This document shows positions 1 to 9,251 of a stretch of 64,000 nucleotides of DNA, piece by piece. Under the pieces are notes generated by a model, which was not told the DNA's origin, did not search any database, and was given only the letters and a program-made list of their open reading frames with translations. The stretch is taken from NCBI RefSeq assembly GCF_049650445.1, contig NZ_JBASAD010000033.1, positions 1-64,000 on the forward strand, read 5' to 3'. The first letter of the stretch is position 1. Every line of letters starts with the position of its first letter. The translations under genes were made by a program, and so were the position numbers. The DNA is from Castellaniella sp049650445 (GTDB taxonomy: Bacteria > Pseudomonadota > Gammaproteobacteria > Burkholderiales > Burkholderiaceae_B).

Positions 1-1471
1 GCCTGCGCCTGCGCCCTCAGCCCCGGCGCCGACGCCTGCGCAGTTTTCCGGCGCAGCCGACGGCGAATACGACGTCCTGGTGCTGGGCGCGGGCCCCGGC
101 GGCTATTCGGCCGCCTTCCGTGCCGCAGACCTGGGCCTGAAGGTCGTCCTGGTCGAGCGCTACGCTACCCTGGGCGGCGTCTGCCTGAACGTCGGCTGCA
201 TCCCGTCCAAGGCGCTGCTGCACACCGTCGGCGTACTGGAGGAAGCCAAGACCCTGGCGGCACACGGCATCGCCTTCGGTGAGCCGACGATCGACCTGGA
301 CAAGCTGCGCGGCTACAAGGACTCGGTGGTGGGCAAGCTCACCGGCGGTCTGGCCGGCATGGCCAAGGCCCGCAAGGTCGCGGTCATCCAGGGCGTGGGC
401 ACCTTCGCCGACCCGCATCACCTGACGGTGGACAAGGCGGATGGCAGCCAGGCCACGGTCAAGTTCGCTTCGGCCATCATCGCCGCCGGCAGCCAGTCGG
501 TGAAGCTGCCGTTCCTGCCGGACGACCCGCGTATCGTCGATTCGACCGGTGCGCTGGCCCTGAAGTCGGTGCCCAGGCGCATGCTGATCGTCGGCGGCGG
601 CATCATCGGTCTGGAAATGGGCACGGTCTACTCCGCGCTGGGCGCTCGCCTGGACGTGGTGGAAATGCTGCCCACGCTGATGACCGGTGCGGACCGCGAC
701 CTGGTCAAGGTCTGGGACAAGATGAACGCCAGGCGTTTCGACCACGTCATGCTCAACACCAAGACGGTGGGGGCGCAGGCCGGGGAAGACGGCATCTGGG
801 TCACCTTCGAGGGCGAGGCTGCCCCCAAGGAACCCCAGTGCTACGACCTGGTGCTGCAGGCCGTCGGCCGTTCGCCCAATGGCAAGAAGATCGGTGCGGA
901 AAACGCCGGGGTTGCAGTGTCCGACCGTGGCTTCATCACCGTGGACAAGCAGATGCGCACCAACGTGCCGCACATCTACGCCATCGGCGACATCGTGGGC
1001 CAGCCCATGCTGGCGCACAAGGCCGTCCACGAGGCGCACGTGGCCGCCGAAGTCATCGCCGGCCACAAGGCGTTCTTCGACGCCCGCGTGATTCCCTCGG
1101 TGGCCTACACGGACCCCGAGGTGGCCTGGGTCGGTCTGACCGAAGAAACCGCCAAGAAAGACGGCATCGCCGTCAAGAAAGGCCTGTTTCCCTGGCAGGC
1201 ATCGGGCCGCGCCATCGCCAACGGCCGCGACGAGGGCTTCACCAAGCTGCTGTTCGACGCGGAAACCGGCCGCATCCTGGGGGGCGGCATCGTCGGCACC
1301 CACGCAGGCGATCTGATCAGCGAGGTCGCTCTGGCCATCGAGATGGGCGCGGATTCCGTGGACATCGGCAAGACCATCCATCCGCACCCGACGCTGGGCG
1401 AATCCGTGGGCATGGCCGCCGAAGTGGCTGACGGGCATTGCACGGACGTGCCGCCGGCGCGAAAGAGGTAG
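1..1471 (+). CDS. lpdA: Dihydrolipoyl dehydrogenase (E3), 5' partial, with N-terminal linker
   Basis: E3 subunit of a 2-oxoacid dehydrogenase complex; it reoxidises dihydrolipoamide using FAD and NAD+. The frame is open from the window edge and begins with an Ala/Pro-rich linker followed by QFSGAADGEYDVLVLGAGPG. Such linkers join a lipoyl domain to E3 in betaproteobacteria, so the true start lies upstream; the GTG at 80 falls inside the FAD-binding strand and is not a start. Visible motifs are the FAD GAGPGG loop, the redox-active pair in CLNVGCIPSKAL, the NAD loop GGGIIGLEMG, YAIGDIVGQPML, and the C-terminal HPHPTLGE with the catalytic His-Glu pair. It is probably the last gene of a pdh operon and is followed by a repeat and a strong hairpin. 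Only the missing 5' end is uncertain. Confidence 0.95.
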   Translation, partial: PAPAPSAPAPTPAQFSGAADGEYDVLVLGAGPGGYSAAFRAADLGLKVVLVERYATLGGVCLNVGCIPSKALLHTVGVLEEAKTLAAHGIAFGEPTIDLDKLRGYKDSVVGKLTGGLAGMAKARKVAVIQGVGTFADPHHLTVDKADGSQATVKFASAIIAAGSQSVKLPFLPDDPRIVDSTGALALKSVPRRMLIVGGGIIGLEMGTVYSALGARLDVVEMLPTLMTGADRDLVKVWDKMNARRFDHVMLNTKTVGAQAGEDGIWVTFEGEAAPKEPQCYDLVLQAVGRSPNGKKIGAENAGVAVSDRGFITVDKQMRTNVPHIYAIGDIVGQPMLAHKAVHEAHVAAEVIAGHKAFFDARVIPSVAYTDPEVAWVGLTEETAKKDGIAVKKGLFPWQASGRAIANGRDEGFTKLLFDAETGRILGGGIVGTHAGDLISEVALAIEMGADSVDIGKTIHPHPTLGESVGMAAEVADGHCTDVPPARKR

Positions 1472-1556
1472 CCCCCACGCTGCGCAGCCTGCGGCCGCTT
1501 GCTGCCCCTGGAGGGGGCCCTCCGGCCTTGGGGCGGTCCGGCGGCCGGAGCCCACT
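1471..1556. repeat. GC-rich intergenic repeat beginning at the lpdA stop codon
   Basis: The segment starts with the last base of the lpdA TAG and contains GCCCCC (1471-1476) matched by GGGGGC (1513-1518), then further GC-rich inverted stretches around 1518-1550. I recall very similar 'CCCCCACGCTGCGC' intergenic sequences in many Burkholderiales genomes; that is recollection, not a search. A short related piece (CCCCCACGCTGCACGC) occurs at 38449-38464 just before mltG. The right boundary is approximate. Confidence 0.5.
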
Positions 1557-1602
1557 TCAACCCGCAGACTGCGCAGGTAGTAGGGATGTCCGGTGTGTCT
1601 TG

Positions 1603-1637
1603 AAACGGCAGGTGCTACTATCGGCACCTGCCGTTTT
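1603..1637 (+). terminator. Rho-independent terminator after lpdA
   Basis: A perfect 13-bp stem is formed by AAACGGCAGGTGC (1603-1615) and GCACCTGCCGTTT (1624-1636) around an 8-nt loop, ending in TTTT (1634-1637). It lies between lpdA and folC and should separate the two transcripts. The T tract is short, but the stem is strong and its position is right. Confidence 0.8.
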
Positions 1638-1655
1638 CATTGCTGAAGTCCGCTC

Positions 1656-3068
1656 ATGTCCATTTCTGCTCCCGCCCCGGGCGCCGCGCTCGCCGACTGG
1701 CTGGCGTATCTCGAAACCCTGCACCCAAAAGCCATCGACCTGGGCCTGGATCGCATCCGTACCGTGGCCGATCACCTGGCCCTGTCCCTGGACTGCGTCA
1801 AGATCACCGTGGCCGGCACCAATGGCAAGGGCTCCACCTGCGCCATGCTGGAATCCATACTGCTGAACGCGGGCTACAAGGTCGGCAAATACACCTCGCC
1901 TCATCTGCTGCGCTTCAATGAACGCATCTGTGTGAATGGGCAAGAGGCCAGCGACGCGGACATCGTGGCGCAGCTCGAGCGCATCGAGGCCGTGCGCGGC
2001 AGCGTCACGCTGACGTATTTCGAGATGACCACGCTGGCGGCGCTGCTGCTGTTCCAGGCCGCTCGTCTGGACGTCGTGGTGCTGGAAGTCGGCCTGGGCG
2101 GCCGGCTGGACGCGGTCAACCTGATCGACGCCGATTGCGCCATCCTGACCAGCGTGGACCTGGACCATACGCAGTATCTGGGCAATACCCGCGAGGCAAT
2201 CGGCTTGGAAAAGGCCCACGTCTTCCGGCCCGGACGGCCCGCCATCTGCGCGGATCCGATGCCGCCGCACACCGTGATCGACCATGCCGAAGCGATCGGT
2301 GCGGATCTCTGGCGTGTCGGGGTCGATTTCAACTATTCCGGCGATCGTCAGCAATGGGCCTATGGCGGGCGTTCACAGCGCCGCTCGGCACTGGGTTATC
2401 CCGCCCTGCGCGGCGCCAACCAGTTGCTGAATGCCTCGGCCGCGCTGGCGGCCCTGGAGGCCCTGCGCGACCGTCTGGTGGTGACGCAGCAGGACGTGCG
2501 CCAGGGCCTGCTGCACGTCAGTCTGCCGGGCCGCATGCAGATCCTGCCAGGCCTGCCCGCCACCATCCTGGATGTGGGCCACAATCCGCACGCCGCTTCG
2601 ACGCTGGGCCAGAATCTGGACAGCATGGGCCATTACCCGCATACCTATGCGGTGGTCGGCATGCTGCATGACAAGGACATCGAGGCCACGCTGTCGCGCC
2701 TGGTGCGGCGGGTGGACCGCTGGCTGTGCGCCACGCTGGGCGGGCCGCGCGGCACCACCGCGCAGGAACTGGCCGACACTGTGCGCCGCATCAGCGGCGA
2801 GCAGGCGCCCGTGGACCCGTTCATCACCCAGACTCATGAGCTTGCCCGGCCCGCGGGCGGGCACAAGCCTGGTGTCCGGGCCGAGCCCCGGCCTGCCGTA
2901 GCCGTCCGGGACGTTCAGGTTTCAACTTATGACAGTCCGGAACAAGCCTTTGCCGAGGCCCGAAAGCAGGCGACCGACAATGATAGAATCCTCGTGTTCG
3001 GATCGTTTGCCACGGTCGGCCCTGTGCTAGACGTCCTGCGCCACGAAGGCCGGGATGTCCTGTCCTGA
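1656..3068 (+). CDS. folC: Bifunctional dihydrofolate / folylpolyglutamate synthase
   Basis: Adds glutamate to dihydropteroate and then to tetrahydrofolates, in the cytoplasm. The 470-aa protein has the Mur-ligase-type ATP loop TVAGTNGKGSTCAM (TNGKGS at residues 55-60), the following SPHLLRFNERICVNG segment and the C-terminal VFGSFATVGPVLDVL. It is somewhat longer than the roughly 420-430 aa usual for FolC; the extra length appears to be a Pro/Arg-rich stretch near residues 390-415. The ATG at 1656 follows the lpdA terminator closely, so the gene heads a new unit with the SPOR gene, cvpA and purF. In several relatives I remember accD just before folC; it is not here. Confidence 0.95.
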   Translation: MSISAPAPGAALADWLAYLETLHPKAIDLGLDRIRTVADHLALSLDCVKITVAGTNGKGSTCAMLESILLNAGYKVGKYTSPHLLRFNERICVNGQEASDADIVAQLERIEAVRGSVTLTYFEMTTLAALLLFQAARLDVVVLEVGLGGRLDAVNLIDADCAILTSVDLDHTQYLGNTREAIGLEKAHVFRPGRPAICADPMPPHTVIDHAEAIGADLWRVGVDFNYSGDRQQWAYGGRSQRRSALGYPALRGANQLLNASAALAALEALRDRLVVTQQDVRQGLLHVSLPGRMQILPGLPATILDVGHNPHAASTLGQNLDSMGHYPHTYAVVGMLHDKDIEATLSRLVRRVDRWLCATLGGPRGTTAQELADTVRRISGEQAPVDPFITQTHELARPAGGHKPGVRAEPRPAVAVRDVQVSTYDSPEQAFAEARKQATDNDRILVFGSFATVGPVLDVLRHEGRDVLS

Positions 3069-3113
3069 TCGGGCCAGAGGCCGATCCGCCACTTTTGATG
3101 GGTTGGCTGCACG

Positions 3114-3944
3114 ATGTTTTTTCGCAAAGGAACCGAAACGGGACAACGCGCACCGGCACGATCCGCCGGGACCGAGGCCCAGCTTCGTGAACTGCGCGTC
3201 AAAGCCCGCCGCCGTCTGATCGGCGCCCTGGCGCTGGTGCTGGCGGCCTTCATCGTCGTGCCCTGGCTGTTCGACGAACCCGTGCCCGACGACGCCCACG
3301 CGCCGATCGTGGTGCCCGCGCCAGTGGCCGGCCTGCCGCTGGCGACCGAACCGACTCCCTCGCCGGATTCCACCCCCTCCGAAGTCACCCGCAATCCCGG
3401 CCCGCTCGCCGCCGCATCCGGTGACGGCGACGAAGAACAGGCCGATCCCACTCAATCGTCCGAACTGCCCCGGCTCGTGCCGCCAGCGATCGCCGTTGCG
3501 CCCGAACCCGCCCAGGCTCAGCCCGAACCGACCAGCGAAAAGCCCGCCGCTGAACCCGCCAAGCCCAAACCCGCTGAGCGTGCCGGTACGGAAAAACCGG
3601 CCGCCGGCCGTGCGCCGGCCGATCGCACAGACGATGGCTCCGTTGCCCTGGCTTTGCTGTCCGGCAAGACCCCGCCTGCGGCCCGCGCCGATTCCAAGCC
3701 CGCTGCCGGGGGCCGCTATTATCTCCAGGTGGCTGCGTACACGACCGAACAGGATGCGAACGCGCGGCGCGACAGCCTGCGCCAGGCCGGTGTCTCCGAC
3801 GCCTACGTCGAACGCGGCCAGTCCAACGGTCGCACCGTCTACCGGCTGCGGGTGGGACCCTTCGGCTCCCACGAGGCCGCCCAGGCGGCTCAGGCCCGGC
3901 TGCGGGCGCTGGGCTACCAGAACGGCCTGATCTCCGGCAAGTGA
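3114..3944 (+). CDS. SPOR domain-containing membrane protein (DedD/FtsN-like)
   Basis: A 276-aa inner-membrane protein expected to bind denuded septal peptidoglycan. It has a short basic cytoplasmic N-terminus, one transmembrane segment at about residues 33-52 (LIGALALVLAAFIVVPWLF), a long Pro/Ala/Glu/Lys-rich periplasmic linker, and a SPOR domain over the last ~78 residues (YYLQVAAYTTEQDANARRD ... YRLRVGPF). The folC-SPOR-cvpA-purF order matches the DedD neighbourhood of other proteobacteria. Which septal function it serves cannot be told from sequence. Confidence 0.9.
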   Translation: MFFRKGTETGQRAPARSAGTEAQLRELRVKARRRLIGALALVLAAFIVVPWLFDEPVPDDAHAPIVVPAPVAGLPLATEPTPSPDSTPSEVTRNPGPLAAASGDGDEEQADPTQSSELPRLVPPAIAVAPEPAQAQPEPTSEKPAAEPAKPKPAERAGTEKPAAGRAPADRTDDGSVALALLSGKTPPAARADSKPAAGGRYYLQVAAYTTEQDANARRDSLRQAGVSDAYVERGQSNGRTVYRLRVGPFGSHEAAQAAQARLRALGYQNGLISGK

Positions 3945-3982
3945 TGGCCGGGCCATGATTTCCTGCCCCTGACCTCCGGCAC

Positions 3983-4471
3983 GTGACCAGCTTCGACTAT
4001 TTCGTTCTGGCCGTCGTGGCCGTCTCGGCCCTGATCGGTCTGCTGCGTGGCTTCCTGCGCGAGGTCCTGTCGCTGGTCGCCTACATCGTTGCTTTCGTGG
4101 CCGCCATCTGGTGGGGGCCGATGGCGTCGGATTGGCTGCTGGGCCTGATCGACAACGGCCTGCTGCGGACGCTGGCCGCCTACGGGGTGGTCTTCATCCT
4201 GGCCCTGCTGCTGGTCGGCCTGCTGAACATGGCGCTGGGCGCCTTGGTGGAGCGCACCGGCCTGACGCCGGCCGATCACGGTCTGGGTGCGGTGTTCGGC
4301 GCAGTGCGGGGCATCGTGCTGGTCCTGGCCCTGGTGGGCCTGGCAGGCTATACCCAGCTTCCTCAAGAACCCTGGTGGCGGGACGCGCGCACCTCCGAGG
4401 CCGTCGTCCGGGGCTTTCAACACGTCAAATCGCTGCTGCCGACCCAGGTGGCGGAACTGCTTCCCTATTAG
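3983..4471 (+). CDS. cvpA: CvpA family inner-membrane protein
   Basis: A 162-aa protein with four hydrophobic segments starting at FDYFVLAVVAVSALIGLLRG, followed by the family-typical GFLREVLSLVAYIVAFVAA and a second helix pair. CvpA (colicin V production protein) is required for colicin V export in E. coli and is linked to envelope stress resistance; its molecular activity is unclear. The start chosen is GTG at 3983, which leaves the conserved N-terminal helix complete. The gene ends 15 bp before purF, matching the classical cvpA-purF operon. Confidence 0.92.
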   Translation: MTSFDYFVLAVVAVSALIGLLRGFLREVLSLVAYIVAFVAAIWWGPMASDWLLGLIDNGLLRTLAAYGVVFILALLLVGLLNMALGALVERTGLTPADHGLGAVFGAVRGIVLVLALVGLAGYTQLPQEPWWRDARTSEAVVRGFQHVKSLLPTQVAELLPY

Positions 4472-4486
4472 CCGGAATTCATTCTT

Positions 4487-5989
4487 ATGTGCGGAATCGT
4501 GGGTGTGGTGGGGCGCGGCCCCGTCAATCAACTGATCTATGACAGCCTGCTGCTGCTGCAGCACCGGGGCCAGGACGCGGCAGGCATCGCCACCGCGCAC
4601 GATCAGTTCTTCAATATGCACAAGGCCCATGGTCTGGTGCGCGACGTGTTTCGCACGCGCAACATGCGGGCCTTGCCCGGCAACAGCGGTGTGGGGCAGG
4701 TGCGCTATCCCACGGCGGGCTCCAGCGCCAGCGTGGACGAGGCCCAGCCCTTCTACGTCAATGCGCCGTTTGGCATCACCTTCGTGCACAACGGCAATTT
4801 GACCAACTGGCGCGAATTGCGCGAGTCTCTGTTCAAGCACGACCGGCGCCACATCAACACCAACTCCGACTCCGAAGTCCTGCTCAACGTCTTCGCCCAC
4901 GAACTGCAGCAGGCGTCCAACGGGGTCACCCTGGACGCGAACGCGGTGTTTCAGGCGGTGCGCGCGGTACACCGGCGCGCCAAGGGCGCCTATGCCGTGA
5001 TTGCCAACATCAGCAGCTTTGGCCTGGTGGCGTTCCGTGACCCGCACGGCATCCGGCCGCTGTGCCTGGGCCGCAACGACACCGCATCCGGCACCGAGTG
5101 GATGCTGGCCTCCGAATCCGTGGCGCTGACCGGCAGCGGTTTTTCTCTGGTACGCGACATCGCGCCCGGCGAGGCCGTCGTCATCACCGAGGATGGCGAG
5201 TTCAGCGCCGAGGCCTGTGCCGAACCCGGCCTGGAGCAGACGCCCTGCGTCTTCGAATACGTCTATTTCGCCCGGCCTGATTCAGTCATGGACGGGATCT
5301 CGATCTATGACGCGCGCCTGCACATGGGTGAATACCTGGCGGACAAGGTCGCCAAGACCTTGCGGCTGGGCGATCTGGACGTGGTCATGCCGATTCCGGA
5401 TTCCTCACGACCCTCGGCCATGCAACTGGCCGCGCGCCTGGGGCTGAACTACCGCGAGGGCTTCATCAAGAACCGCTACGTGGGCCGCACCTTCATCATG
5501 CCCGGTCAGGCCGTGCGCAAGAAATCCGTGCGCCAGAAGCTCAGCGCCATCGACATGGAATTCCGTGGCAAGAACGTGCTGCTGGTCGACGATTCCATCG
5601 TGCGCGGTACCACCAGTCGTGAAATCGTCGATATGGCCCGGGCGGCGGGTGCCAACAAGGTTTATTTCGCCTCGGCCGCTCCGGCGGTCCGCTACCCGAA
5701 CGTCTACGGCATCGACATGCCGACCCAGGCTGAACTGATCGCCACCGGACGGGACGAGGCGCAGATCGCACGCGAGATCGGTGCCGATGGCCTGGTCTAC
5801 CAGGACCTGGAGGATCTGGAACAATCCCTGCGTGACCTGAATCCGGCCATGCACACCTTCGAGTCGTCCTGCTTCAATGGCCGCTACATCACTGGCGACA
5901 TCGACGAGGCCTATCTGGAGCTGCTGCGCAGCACCCGGAACCTGCCGCAGCGCTCCGGCGCCATGGTGGCGGCTGCCGAAGAAAGCTGA
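4487..5989 (+). CDS. purF: Amidophosphoribosyltransferase
   Basis: First committed step of purine synthesis: PRPP plus glutamine gives phosphoribosylamine. The 500-aa protein starts MCGIVGVVG, so Cys2 becomes the N-terminal glutaminase nucleophile after Met removal without a propeptide. HRGQDAAGIAT is the glutaminase core, and VLLVDDSIVRGTTSREI is the PRPP-binding loop. It is the last gene of the folC unit and converges on dsbB with one base between the stop codons. No PurR-type operator was recognised nearby. Confidence 0.97.
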   Translation: MCGIVGVVGRGPVNQLIYDSLLLLQHRGQDAAGIATAHDQFFNMHKAHGLVRDVFRTRNMRALPGNSGVGQVRYPTAGSSASVDEAQPFYVNAPFGITFVHNGNLTNWRELRESLFKHDRRHINTNSDSEVLLNVFAHELQQASNGVTLDANAVFQAVRAVHRRAKGAYAVIANISSFGLVAFRDPHGIRPLCLGRNDTASGTEWMLASESVALTGSGFSLVRDIAPGEAVVITEDGEFSAEACAEPGLEQTPCVFEYVYFARPDSVMDGISIYDARLHMGEYLADKVAKTLRLGDLDVVMPIPDSSRPSAMQLAARLGLNYREGFIKNRYVGRTFIMPGQAVRKKSVRQKLSAIDMEFRGKNVLLVDDSIVRGTTSREIVDMARAAGANKVYFASAAPAVRYPNVYGIDMPTQAELIATGRDEAQIAREIGADGLVYQDLEDLEQSLRDLNPAMHTFESSCFNGRYITGDIDEAYLELLRSTRNLPQRSGAMVAAAEES

Positions 5990-5990
5990 T

Positions 5991-6479
5991 TCAGGTCCGG
6001 ACGGCGCGCCGCAGTGCGGCCAGCGCCAGCACGGCGCAGACGATGAACAGCATCAGGCCCCACAGCGCGTATTCCACACCCAGCAGGGTGACGCGGGCGT
6101 CCATGCAGCTTGCATAGATGCCGAACAGCCAGGGCAGGGCGGCGTCCAGCCCCGAGCTCGAAATGAAGCGATCGGCGAAGGTCTGTGCGCAGGAGAACAT
6201 CTGCGAGGCCACGCTGTACTGATACCAGGCGGCGACGATGCCGCTCCCCGCCAGGACGGCCGCGATCGCGGCGCCCGCGCGGCGCACCAGGACCGAACCC
6301 CAACCCATGCCCGCCAGGCCACAGACGGCGGCGATGGCCAGCAGGATCAAGCGCTGCAGCACGCACCAGGCGCAGGGCTTCATGCCCAGCACATGTTGCG
6401 AGATCAGGGCAAAGCCCACGGCAACCAGGCACAGCAGGCCGATGAGACGCAGGAGACGGTCGGAGCGGGTCAAAGTCAT
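5991..6479 (-). CDS. dsbB: Disulfide bond formation protein DsbB
   Basis: Inner-membrane quinone reductase that reoxidises DsbA in the periplasm. The 162-aa protein has four hydrophobic helices and two periplasmic cysteine pairs: C36/C39 in KPCAWC, beside the quinone site, and C97/C125 in the second loop. Length and cysteine layout fit the family. Its ATG overlaps the glnD stop as ATGA (6476-6479), so it is translationally coupled to glnD, a common betaproteobacterial order. Confidence 0.94.
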   Translation of the reverse strand: MTLTRSDRLLRLIGLLCLVAVGFALISQHVLGMKPCAWCVLQRLILLAIAAVCGLAGMGWGSVLVRRAGAAIAAVLAGSGIVAAWYQYSVASQMFSCAQTFADRFISSSGLDAALPWLFGIYASCMDARVTLLGVEYALWGLMLFIVCAVLALAALRRAVRT

Positions 6480-9241
6480 GAGGATGAGGGGTTCCGGTTC
6501 GTGGGGCTGGTTGGATTCGTGGAATTGGTCTGAGGGTTGGAGCCTGCCGGATCGCTAAAGTTCACCGGAGTCGCCGGCGCCCCGGGCGTGGCGGCGGCGG
6601 ACGCCGCGCCCAGCGTGTCCAGCACCTGGCGCTCGAACTGCATCTGGCCGCGCGGGTGTTCCAGGCCGGGGCCGTCGAGGACGAAGATATCCTCCACACG
6701 GTCGCCCAGCGTCATGATCTTGGCCATTCTCAGGCTCACGGCGTGGCGGGCGAAGACCCGCGCCAGATCATGCAGCAGACCGACGCGGTCGGCTGCCGTG
6801 ACCGACAGTCGCCAGTTGCCGCCCTGTTCATCGGGCTGCAGCACCACGCTGGGCATGATCGGAAAGGCCCGCGACCGGCGCGAGCCCTGGTTCGGTGCGC
6901 GGGCAGCGCGGTGCGCCGTCGGCCCGCCGTCCAGTGCGGCGCGCAACTCGTGTTCGATCAGCGTCGCGTAGGCGCGGTAGTCGCGCTCGTGTTCCGGCAG
7001 CAGCACGATGAAGCTGTCCAGCGCCCAACCCTGGCGCGTGGTGTGAATGCGTGCGTCCTGGATGCTCAGGTCACGGTGGTCGAAATAGGTGCAGATGTCC
7101 ATGAACAGGTCCGGCCGGTCGGGCGCGTAGGTCAGGATCTGCAAGGCTTCGCTCTGGCCCAGGACGCGGGCGCGCACGACGGGATCGGGGCCCTGGAAAC
7201 AGTGGTACAGGTGCCGCGTGTGCCAGGCGATCTCATTGACGTCATGGCGCAGGAAGTAGGCCACGTCCAGTTGCGACCAGAAGGCTTCCCGGCTGTCGTC
7301 GCGCAGTCCCATCCGGCGGATTTCCGCTGCAGCGGCGTCCTTGCGCAGGGCCAGGATGGTCCGGGTGTCGGGCTGTTCGCCCCCCAGGGCCGCCAGCGTC
7401 CGGTGATACAAGTCTTCCAGCAGCTTGCCTTTCCAGGTGTTCCAGACCTTGGGACTGGTGCCGCGGATGTCGGCCACGGTCAGCAGATACAGGGCGGCCA
7501 GGCGACGCCGGGATCCGACCCGGGCGGCGAATGCGTGGATGACCCTGGGATCGCTCAGATCGCGCTTCTGGGCCACCTGGGACAGGGTCAGGTGTTCGCG
7601 CACCAGGAAGTCCAGCAATTCGACGGATTCGCGCGGCAGGTCGTGGCGGCGGGCGAAACGCCGCACCTCGGCGGCACCCAGTTGCGAATGGTCGCCGCCG
7701 CGCCCCTTGGCGATGTCGTGGAACAGAGCCGCCACGTACAGCAGCCAATGCTCGTCCAGGTCGGCGATCAATTGGCTGGCCAGGGGATATTCCTGGGCGT
7801 GTTCGGGCATGGTGAAGCGGCGCAGGTTGCGGATCACCATCAGGATGTGCTGATCCACGGTATAGGCGTGAAACAGATCGTGCTGCATCTGGCCGACGAT
7901 GCGCCGGAACACCGGCAGGTAGCGCGGCAGGATGTTCCACATCGTCATGTCGCGCAGCGCATGGACGATACCGCGCGGCTGGCGCAGGATGTCCAGGAAC
8001 AGGCTGCGGTTGATCGGATCGTCGCGGAACGCCCGGTCGATACGGTGGCGGGCGTGCCACATGGCGCGCAGGGTGCCGGCGGCCATGCCGCGCAGTTCCG
8101 GGTGCTGTTGCGCAACCAGGAAGACCTTCAGCAGCAGGCTGGGCGCGTGTTCGAAGGCGTCCTCGCGGACCAGGGCCAGCCGCTCGCGGCGGACGCAGAA
8201 ATCCGCGTCCAGCGCGACGGTTTCGTCCTGCGGCTGGGGAAACAGGTGTTCTTCCAGCGCCAGCATCAGCAGGCGGTTGACCTGGCAGACCACGCGTGCC
8301 GCCCAGTAATAGCGTTGCATCAGCAGTTCGCTGGCGCGTCGGTGGGGCTGGTCGGTAAAACCATAGACCTCGGCCAGACGCGGCTGCAGGTCGAACAGGA
8401 TGCGGTCCTCGCGGCGGCCAGCCAGCAGGTGCAGCTCGATCCGCAAGCGCTTGAAGGCCAGTTCCGCCCGTCGCAGGGAACGGAATTCGGCCGAGGTCAG
8501 CAGATCGGTGCGTGCGACGGCGGTCCAGGTCGACCCCAGACCGGCGGCGCGCGCCAGCCACAGCAGCACCTGCAGATCGCGTAATCCGCCGGGGGCCTCC
8601 TTGCAATTGGGTTCCAGCGCATAGGGCGTGTCCTGGTGACGCGCATGCCGCTGCTGCATTTCGGTGCGTTTGGCCAGGTAGAAGTCCTGGGGATCCAGGT
8701 CCTGCTGCATCTGTGCGCGGAAGCGCTGGAACAGCGACCGGCCGCCGGCCAGCCAACGGGCCTCCAGCAGGGAAGTCTGAACGGTGATGTCGGCGGCGGC
8801 CTCGTGGCGGCATTGCTCCAGGGTGCGTACGCTCAGGCCGGGTTCCAGGCCGATGTCCCACAGGGCGGCGACCAGGGCCTCGATGCGTTCGCGGGCAGCA
8901 GCGTCCGGGGCGCGTTCGAGCAGGATCAGGATGTCGAGGTCGGAACCGGGATACAGTTCGCCGCGGCCATAGCCGCCAACGGCCGCTGCGCAGGCGCCGG
9001 CCGGCAGCGGATGGATCTTCAACAGGCCGCGCAGCGTGTCGTCGGCGATGCGCCGCAGAGCGGTCAGCAGCGTATCGGGCCGCAAGTGCAGACGCCAGGA
9101 CTGGATGGCCTCGGCCTGACGCGCCTGCAGCCGGGTGCGCAATTCGGCCAGAGCCGGCCGGGATGGATCGACGTCCGTCAGAGCGGTGTCGAGGCGCCCC
9201 GGTTCGCCGGCGGGCAGGCGGGTGCCCGGGCGCATGGTCAT
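6476..9241 (-). CDS. glnD: [Protein-PII] uridylyltransferase / uridylyl-removing enzyme
   Basis: Primary nitrogen sensor; it adds and removes UMP on PII proteins in response to glutamine. The 921-aa protein carries the nucleotidyltransferase motif GGYGRGELYPGSDLDIL (residues 89-105), a GlnD-linker region with EAPGGLRDLQ, an HD hydrolase domain with H508-D509 (ALFHDIAKGRGGDHS), and two C-terminal ACT domains that sense glutamine. After the last ACT domain it has an unusual ~40-residue tail rich in Asn, Ser, Thr and Pro. It starts 10 bp after map ends on the same strand and is coupled to dsbB. Confidence 0.96.
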   Translation of the reverse strand: MTMRPGTRLPAGEPGRLDTALTDVDPSRPALAELRTRLQARQAEAIQSWRLHLRPDTLLTALRRIADDTLRGLLKIHPLPAGACAAAVGGYGRGELYPGSDLDILILLERAPDAAARERIEALVAALWDIGLEPGLSVRTLEQCRHEAAADITVQTSLLEARWLAGGRSLFQRFRAQMQQDLDPQDFYLAKRTEMQQRHARHQDTPYALEPNCKEAPGGLRDLQVLLWLARAAGLGSTWTAVARTDLLTSAEFRSLRRAELAFKRLRIELHLLAGRREDRILFDLQPRLAEVYGFTDQPHRRASELLMQRYYWAARVVCQVNRLLMLALEEHLFPQPQDETVALDADFCVRRERLALVREDAFEHAPSLLLKVFLVAQQHPELRGMAAGTLRAMWHARHRIDRAFRDDPINRSLFLDILRQPRGIVHALRDMTMWNILPRYLPVFRRIVGQMQHDLFHAYTVDQHILMVIRNLRRFTMPEHAQEYPLASQLIADLDEHWLLYVAALFHDIAKGRGGDHSQLGAAEVRRFARRHDLPRESVELLDFLVREHLTLSQVAQKRDLSDPRVIHAFAARVGSRRRLAALYLLTVADIRGTSPKVWNTWKGKLLEDLYHRTLAALGGEQPDTRTILALRKDAAAAEIRRMGLRDDSREAFWSQLDVAYFLRHDVNEIAWHTRHLYHCFQGPDPVVRARVLGQSEALQILTYAPDRPDLFMDICTYFDHRDLSIQDARIHTTRQGWALDSFIVLLPEHERDYRAYATLIEHELRAALDGGPTAHRAARAPNQGSRRSRAFPIMPSVVLQPDEQGGNWRLSVTAADRVGLLHDLARVFARHAVSLRMAKIMTLGDRVEDIFVLDGPGLEHPRGQMQFERQVLDTLGAASAAATPGAPATPVNFSDPAGSNPQTNSTNPTSPTNRNPSSS

Positions 9242-9251
9242 GGTCCTGTGG

